Assembly (NCBI GenBank): GCA_963971405.1 | Contig: OZ020491.1 | Span: 22,066,855 to 22,130,854 of the forward strand | Source: Psococerastis gibbosa | Lineage: Eukaryota; Arthropoda; Insecta; Psocodea; Psocidae | Direction: 5' to 3' | Length of the DNA stretch: 64,000 nt | Shown here: positions 50,101 through 59,100 of the stretch, piece after piece | Position numbering within the stretch: the first letter of the stretch is position 1 | How the letters are laid out: every line of letters begins with the position of its first letter | The notes under the pieces: model-generated | The model's database searches: none | What the model saw: only the letters and a program-made list of their open reading frames with translations | What the model was told of the DNA's origin: nothing | Position numbers and translations under genes: made by a program

Positions 50101-53100
50101 ATATTTTGATGAGTGTAAGTCCTTACCACTTAGGACCGGTTCAACCATCACTGGAAAACACATTATTGCAGTATTATATGGAGTATATAGCACTGACTCT
50201 TTAAATTAACTTTTGGTTGAAGAGGGAACCAAAATTAGAGGATAAAAACTGGACTTGGCGGGATTCGAACCCACGATGTACGCCTAACCGGGGCTTCGTC
50301 TTAACCGCTCGACCACAAGCCCGAACATTAAATGAGTATCCTCTACTTATATGCTCGTATTTTGACATGATTCGTAATGTTAGACAGGTTAGCACAGCTA
50401 CACAACTATCTAACTGAACAAGTCTGTGAGCTTACTTAATGCCATGGAGGCAATGTTTTACACATTATAAGTGGAGGATATTCATTTACTGTTCTTGTGC
50501 GGGCTTGTGGTCGAGGGGTTGAGACGACGCCCCGGTTAGGTGTAGATCGTGGGTTCGAATCCCGCCGAGACCAGTTTTTATTTATCCTCTAATTTCTGTT
50601 ATAACGTGGAGGTTGCCTCTTCAACCAAAAGTCAGTTTATACTCCATATAATACTGCAATAATGTGTAAAACATTGTCTTTATGGCATTAAGTAAGCTCA
50701 CAGGCTTGTTCAGTTAGATAGTTGTGTAGCGGTGCTAAGGTGGGGTTTCCACCGACCGGCTAGGGCTAAATAAAAAAACGGTGACGTGGTAGCAGACATT
50801 CAAGACTTAGGCGGGGTTTCCACCTTCCTCGCATTGCAGAATGGTAATGACATTGACGGAAATGTTTGTTTTACTCTATGCCATAGTTAAAATTGATCAA
50901 TGATCATAGGGTAAAATCACAAACAAACAAACTAAAATTAAAAAATGGCGTCATGGGATATGTTAATTACAAACATTTTAATTGATTTCTATAAAAAGAA
51001 AAACAAACATTTCCGTCATTGTCATTTGCATTCTGCAATGCGATGTCGGTGGAAACCCCGCCTAAGTCTTGAATGTCTGTTACCACGTATTTGTATTTAG
51101 CCCTAGCCGGCCGGTGGAAACCGCGCCTTACCTGTCGAACATTACGAATCATGTCAAAATACGAGCATATAAGTAGAGGATATTTATTCATTTACTGTTC
51201 CTGTGCGGGCTTGCGGTCGAGCGGTTAAGACGAAGCCCCGGTTAGGCGTAGATCGTGGGTTCGAATCCCGCCAAGTCCAGTTTTTATTTATCCTCTTAAT
51301 TTCAGTTATCACTGAAAAAGCATCGACTGTGCATTGGCAGATAAGATTTGCATATTATTGGACTTTGTTTGTTTGCAAATAAATGCTTATTTATTTATTT
51401 ATGAGAACAGCTCATGCCTGGGCTTGGCATTCCTCTGCCAACAAAATCTTTCCTTTCAGGTGTGGCAGTAGTTATTACTTCTTGATAACCTCATTTCTCT
51501 TTGGTTTCAGGTATTATGGGCGATATAAAACTGTCATACGAGCTTAACAATCAACAAGCTGGTTTGCTGCAGACAGTATTTGTCATAAGCTATATGATCT
51601 TCGCGCCAGTCTTCGGGTACCTGGGAGATCGTTACAGCAGAAAGGCTATCATGGCCTGTGGAGTCTTCCTATGGAGCCTTACTACCCTTTTGGGGTCCTT
51701 CATGGGTGTAAGTATAATCCAACCAAAAAGTATGGTAATTAGACATTGGGGAACCTCTCTTTGTCGTGAAGATTTTTACGGCGAATAAAGTTTCTAAATA
51801 TTATTTGCGGTGTCCCTTTTTACGGTGTTGTTCTTTACAAGAAGTTTTCTATTGATTATTGTGGAGTTGTATTCAGCTTTTAACGGTGTTACACCGCGGA
51901 AAACGACACCACAATCATCAAGACGAGAAATTCCCGTAAATGACAGCACCGTAAAGATATTCACCACAGAAACCAACTCCACAAGAGTCAAGGCGAAAAA
52001 TGTCTTTAAAGAACACCCTAAAGATCTTCACCGCAGAAAACAATTCAACAATAATTATTGTCGTGACGTAAAATGTCCGTACAGATCTACGCTCCAAATA
52101 CATGCACTGTACAGATACCGACTCCATGTTTGACAAAGCCGTCCAAGCCGCTCGATTTTGAACAACCCATTTAAATGCGTGTTTCCATGGACAGGTCAAG
52201 TAAATAAATAAATAAGGAATTTGTATTGATTCTATTACTAAGCCAACATAGCGGAGTTAGAGCTATAAAGCCCTCTCTTACACTAACACTAACACAGGAA
52301 GGTCCGGGACCACCTGCTTTACATGCCCTCCGAAGCATGGCCAGAAAATGTAGCTAGTGTGGGACTCGAACCAACAACCATGAATGTGAAAGTCAGAGGC
52401 CGTACCACTACGCTACATGTCTTGACTAAGTGCATGATGTCGATTAGAGGAATAGAATGCTGAGTAGGTGAGTGGCAACGCTTAGGGAATGAATGATACT
52501 GGGACTGCAGCGAAGCAAACAAGACTAGATCTTAAGGTAAAAGAAGTGTAACCAGAGAGACACTAGGGGTCTTCACAGTGTTCGTGTTATCGAGTTATAC
52601 CTAGTTAAGTGTGTTATATCAAGTTAAGTTAACACACCGATGACCCGATAACCAAGTGTGCTATTCTAAACGCACTTTCAAGTTGGTTAACGTGTTATTT
52701 AGCTAGCGCTGCGATAGATAGGTCAGGTTTGACCGCCGCCATCTTTGTTTTCGTCGATTGATTTGAAACACGCGTTTAAAATTTTTTACTATTAAAATTT
52801 ATTTGTATTATCTATTATGTCACGAGCAATTACCGTAAATAATAAAAATTATAATAACCAAAATGAACAAAAAATATAAACTAATGTGGCGCTAGAATAG
52901 AGTTCTGCCACTTTAAAACCGTGCCACAAACGTCTGACTACTACCACGTTGTTTACCCTGTTTAATGTTTTCGATATACACGATAACTCACTCCCGAGGT
53001 CCACTCACGATTGTGTGTTAACTTGGATAGCACATCTAACTCGATAACCCCTGTTGTGAAGGTTCACGTCACAAAAATAAGGCGAACTAGGTTACAGCAA

Positions 53101-56100
53101 AGACTGCTTACAGCTACCACACCTGATAGGTTTCGACCTAGAAAAAAAGCCTATCAGCGTTCAATGATATGGATATAAAATATTCATAAATGCATAACTG
53201 ATTATAGCAAGCACATAAATTGAGGTCACCTCCCTAATTAATTCAGTAGGTAAACATTGTTATAATCGCTGGAAAATTGAGTTTGCCTGTGCAATGAGCT
53301 GTAAACCGGTATTTTGTAATAACTTTCCCCATTTCCCAGTCGACCTTGGACTTTCGATACTTCATCAAGCACTATGATAACCTGTATTAAGGCCCGATTG
53401 GAATCCCCCTACTACCACGGGATACCAACGCCACTCGGTTTTTGGACAAAGGCAAATTTCACTGTAAATATTTATCATAAAGCGAGAAAAAAGATTTTAG
53501 GCATTGAAAGATATATTTCTCGAAATTTTTCTTACATGATACGTGGTTGTCATTATAATATGATATATAATAGTCAGTATTGATTTCTATAAAAAAATGT
53601 CCAGAAATATTTCTTCTCATGCCTAAAATTTTTTTCTAGCTCTACAATAAATGTTTACTGTGAAAATTGACTTTGTAAAAAAAAAAAAAAAAAAAAAAAA
53701 CTAATGGCGTTGGTGTCCTCTGGGAGGGGCGAGTCGCAGATTGGGTTTTAATAAGTTGATTAATCAAGAGAAGGCAGGGGGGGGGGGTAAACGGAGTGGG
53801 GAGGACACTTTGAGGGTAGAAATGTTAGAGGAAATGAACGTTCCAATTGCTTATTTGTTTCGAAAAATTTCCTCAGGTCGCTCTTCCAGCATTTTCTTGA
53901 TCTACCTTTTCGCCTTCTGCCTTCTTGAGCATGAAACCCCCCAAAATTTGTAATTTGCATGTCTGAGATGACTAGCATATGTCGCAGATGGAATCGAAGT
54001 GCTATCAAATTGATTAAAATGTATCTGTGGCGATTATACGGGGATGGGAGGCGGGGTGGATAACCAGCCTAGTTTAGGGTAGTTAAAATATCTATGTAAC
54101 TGCAAAGGCTTTCACGGCCGGAGTCAAATGATGAACCAGTAGAATCCGGCCTGATGGGCCGTGGTCGAATTGAAAGTGAACTTCCAAACGTTTCGTCAAC
54201 ATCTGCGGTCGACATCTTCAGTGGCGCTGCGTAGACTTCGAAGGTTGTACCTCGGTGGCTCCGTAGCGAGTGACTGGGTAGGGGGAATCCCGAATCCTCG
54301 CTCTCAACACAACAGCAACAACAACAACGTCCAGGTATAAAGGTCAGTGCGCAGCCCCCTACCCAGTCACTCGCTACGGAGCCACCGAGGTACAACCTTC
54401 GAAGTCTACGCAGCGCCACAGATGTTGACGAAACGTTTGGAAGTTCACTTTCAATTCGACCACGGCCCATCAGCCCGGATTCTACTGGTTCTTCAGTTAA
54501 AATATCTATTCTGTTTTGTATTGTTTACCAATATGCACAATCACAATGCCTCCAATGCGGCTTCAACTGCATAGTCTTATTGAGTAGTATGTGTTGTGAG
54601 TTCAAGGCGCAGTGGCGGGTCAATGTCACCTATATTCTTGTAAGTCATCCGCAGTGGCGTGAGCGACAGCTTTGTGTCTGCGAATTAAATGGCAGTTACA
54701 CCGACAGCACAACTTATAAACTGGGTCAAATCGTTTGTCGTAATGCGGTGGTGAGAGTTTGTGCTTGCCGCAGCGAAATTCGACAGGATTTTGAGTTTTA
54801 AGTTTGGTTAGTTCAAATTAGGGGGTTGGAGCCGTTATTATCGTCTCTTAATTCAAGGGTAATTTTACAACATTCCAGTGGAACTCGGTTAGTAAAGATT
54901 TGGATAACAAGGAAAGTCAGCTAATTAATAGAAGATTTTTTTATCCCGGTAAAGTTTGATTATGTTACTTTTTTTTTTTTTTTGTTAGTAGTAATGGACA
55001 GATCTATCTATCTATCTATACCTGGTTAAGTCATGCTTTCGCCTGTTTCGATGCGTCAATGAGAAGCTTGTCTCAGCGTGTCCATTATCGCTTGTAGCCG
55101 TTGCAAGTGTACATCGAGGACGTATACCAGTTTGCCAATGGCCAAATATTCATACGGAAACAATACAAATAATGTCTGAAATCCATGGGGTCGTTGGCAT
55201 CGGGCAAGGGTCCTATGGGCCACTATAGGTGGGCCTAGGTCCATGAAAACTTCCTTCAGGACATTATCACTAGTAATGAACACCACTTCTGTTTTTAGAC
55301 AAATAAATTTAGATTTAAGGGGTCAAATTAGCCCAAAATGGATAGAAAATTGAACTGAATTGCACGCCCCTGATTGTGTTGATTGTAAATGGTAGGATAG
55401 TAATCCTTTTGGTTAGGCGGGGTTTCCACCGACCTCTCATTGCAGAATGCAAATGACGTTGCATTGTTCTTTTTATAGAAATCTATTAAAATGTTAATCC
55501 CATGACGCCATTTTTTAATTTTAGTTTGTTTGTGATTTTACTCTATGATCATTGATCAATTTTAACTATGACAGAGTAAAACAGATATTTCCGTCAATGT
55601 CATGTGCATTCTGCAATGAGAGGTCGGTGGAAACCCCGCCTTAACAACCTCGGTTACTAGAGAATTTCTGACTTGTCCCGACCCTGTCTCTTGTAACAGT
55701 CTCCTTATTAATAGGGAATCTACCTGGCGATCAGTTCACAGTTCAATTTTTCATTAATAGCGTCGGTCCTGTTAAGCCATTACGATCATTGACCTAGGGC
55801 ATTTACAGCAGGGTTAAAAGGTTAAACTAAAGCGACAGAAATGTCGAGGCCTTTTCTCATTCAATTTGTTTGATTAGTTAATTATAAGAGGGTGAAATCT
55901 TTACATCTCTTGTTTCACCTACTCATCTCCTTCCTGGTTCTTTCTCTTAGGCGGGGTTTCCACCGACCTCTCGTTGCAGAATGCACTTACGTTGACGTGT
56001 TAGCAGACATTCAAGACTTAGGTGGGGTTTCCACCGACCTCTCATTGCAGAATGCAAATGACATTGAAATTTTCTTTTTATAGAAATCTATTAAAATGTT

Positions 56101-59100
56101 TGTACTTAACATATCCCATGACGCCATTTTTTAATTTTAGTTTGTTTGTTTGTGATTTTACTGTATGATCATTGATCAATTTTAATTATTGCATAGAGTA
56201 AAACAAAAATTTCAGTCAATGTCATGTGCATTCTGCAATGCGAGGTCGGTGGAAACCCCGCCTTTATTAATGATATCTGCTACCACGTCAACGTATGTGC
56301 ATTCTGAAAGGAGAGGTCAGTGGAAACCCCGCCTTACCCTGCCTTGCTATCACGTTACTACCGTGCTGGAAATAAAAAAAAAAATCTACGAAATGCGTGT
56401 GAATAGAGGTCGACGGTTGGCTATTGGGTCCCTGTGGCATTGTTCCCAAGAGTTTACTTTGGGATTTATAAAGCTACAGCATGTAAACCTGCAATGAATG
56501 CAGGCTGGTACACACGGGCGATTTCACCGCCAGTGATTCTCTGAAAAATTTGTTGTGGGAACCAATAGGTCGGCGCGAAACCCTTGTCTACTACCCTATA
56601 GTCCGGTCAATTTAGACCAAAAAATGAGAGTGAAGTTACATAAAGTCCCAGCAAGCTGAATTTTTGTGAAGTTGTTCAAAACATAATTATAAACAATGTC
56701 TGGAAGTTCCCCATCATTCCCCTGTAAGGAAAAAATTTAATTCAAGGTCAAAGGTCAAAAAAATGAGTTTTTCGCGATTTTCAGCAAAACGGTAAGTTTT
56801 ATCATAAAAGTACATCAGACAAAAATTGTAGATCATAAAATTATCTATAAAAAATGTATCAATACTTTTTTTCTTACGAGCCACCGTTTCTGAGATATAA
56901 CGATTCTAAAAGTTATAAAAGTTGTTATCGTCATAATATGCATGAGTACGCCACGTATATACATCTAGAGTTGTAAAATTATATATATATATATATATAA
57001 TGTTTAAATATTTTATTTGATGAACTTATGACAGTCCCAACCAGTCAACAGAAATTTCTTACTAATACCCACAACAAGAGTCTCGGTTCATTTCAATGTT
57101 GAAAGAAAAGTTTACGGCTGAAAATATATTGGTAAAACAAGCTAATAATGATGCTGATGTATTGATTATTGAAACAGCAATAGAGCAATTCAATTTGACA
57201 AATACAACTATTGTTGTTGGTGAAGATGTTGACTTACTTGTATTACTCACTGCTCGAACGCCAACTGAAAAAACTATTTTTTTCTTAAAACCAGGAAAAG
57301 CTCAGCATCAATCATATATATATTCATCAAAAAGTTTATTTACTTTTGTAAAGTGTAAAGATCATGTACTATTTTTACACGCAATAACTGGCTGTGATAC
57401 GACATCTGCATTTTACAGGAGGGGTAAAACAGCAGTTTTCAAAATGTTTGAAAAACAAGATTTAATTCAATGTGCTGAAGTTTTTAAAAAAAGTGATTCA
57501 ACTCAACAAGAAGTTATTACCAACGGCATCCGCTTTCTTCTTTCTATGTACGGAGCTCCTAAAAAAACTACCTGTTTAGATAAACATCGATATGCATGTT
57601 TCGTTAAAAATACTAAAAATAAAAAACAAGTTCAATTAGCTTGCCTTCCTCCAACTTCAGTTGCTGCTCACCAACATCTTTTTCGAGTATATTACCAAGT
57701 TCAAGTGTGGCTTGGTTATCAGCTAGACCCTACAGACTGGGGTTGGAAGTTGGTCAACAATATATTAGAGCCAGTTCAAACTTTACTTCCACCTGCACCG
57801 AAAAAACTGCTAAACATTATTTTTTGCAACTGCAAAAAGGGATGCAGTGCTAAATGTGGTTGCAAAAAAGTCGGACTGTCTTGTTCTTTGGCATGCACAA
57901 ATTGTCAAGGTCGGTCGTGCTCTAATATTGAATCACAAACAATGGAGGATTCGTTTGACTCCGACGAAGTATCATGCGATACATCGCTATTGACGCAATT
58001 TACTTGCATCCAAAATGAAGATGAAGAAGAAGCAGGAGAAGAAGAACAAGAAGAAGAACAAGAATTTGAAACTTACGAATAAGATGAATAAACTTCAACA
58101 CTTTTTTTTCATTTACATCGCTTTTATCTTTCCCAATCTTTGAAAATTTCCGTTATTTTGCAATAGTTTTACATTAAACAGGATCACAACTGACCCGTGG
58201 AGTAGGCCTACTGGGGAAACCACGTTAACAAAAACGCGCTAAGTACACTACCTCATAGGTATAGTACATATTAGTGCATATTAGTGCATATTAGTGCATA
58301 TTATGACGATAACAACTTTTATAACTTTTAGAATCGTTATATCTCAGAAACGGTGGCTTGTAAGAAAAAAGTATGAATACATTTTTTATAGATAATTTTA
58401 TGATCTACAATTTTTGTCTAAGGTACTTTTATGATAAAACTTACCGTTTTGCTGAAAATCGCGAAAAACTAATTTTTTTTACCTTTGACCTTGAATTAAA
58501 TTTTTTCCTTACAGGGGAATGATGGGGAACTTCTAGACAATGTTTGTAATTATGTTTTGAACAACTTCACAGAAATTCAGCTTGTTGGGACTTTATGTAA
58601 CTTCGAATGTCTAAATTGACCGGACTACAATGCCTCAGCAACTCAATAGCCAACTCACACAATTACCAAATCCCATCAGACCAGCAAGTGTGACTAGTCT
58701 GATAGGTAAGGTGGCTATTCCACTATTGCAAATTTGAATTTAGATTTTTTGTTTGTTTTGTTTTAAGGAGACTATTATGTAGATACTTAACTTATCTATT
58801 ATAAATTAAGTTATAATATGGTAGCAGACGTCAAATGTGATTAAAAGAGTCTGCTACCATATTATAACTTAATTTATAATAGATAAGTTTAGTATCTACA
58901 TAATAGTCTCCTTAAAACAAAACAAACAAAAATCTCAAATCAAATTTGAAATAGTGGAATAGCCGCCTTTCTGGGCATGACAATCATGTAGACGTCATTG
59001 AGGCCATCGAACATAGCAGTATATTAAACGCAAAATGTTAGAAGATAGGTCAGACTGCAGGTTGCTGCAGGTTGAGTACCGATAAGAAGCACTGTGTTTC

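Larger units (their letters stand above)
56599..58627 (+). mobile_element. DNA-transposon-like element with ~340-bp TIRs around one PIN-like/CXC protein
   Basis: The inverted arms are 56599-56942 and 58295-58627 and agree over nearly their whole length. The termini are TAGTCCGGTCAATTTAGAC and its complement. TA flanks both tips and may be a 2-bp target duplication, but this is not proven. A single long reading frame (57096-58082) fills most of the interior. A short array of a 10-bp unit (ATTAGTGCAT) lies just inside the right arm at 58264-58305. I could not match the TIRs to a named superfamily from memory. Confidence 0.85.

Noticed and set aside
50250-50322. A functional tRNA-Thr(GGT) gene
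   Set aside because: The cloverleaf is good, but position 33 is C rather than the near-universal U and the same form recurs within a repeat unit, so a SINE-like origin is more likely.
54150-54180. A second hammerhead core (CTGATGGGCC...GAA) in the same palindrome
   Set aside because: The invariant A after CUGAUG is replaced by G and no stem III or cleavage triplet could be placed.
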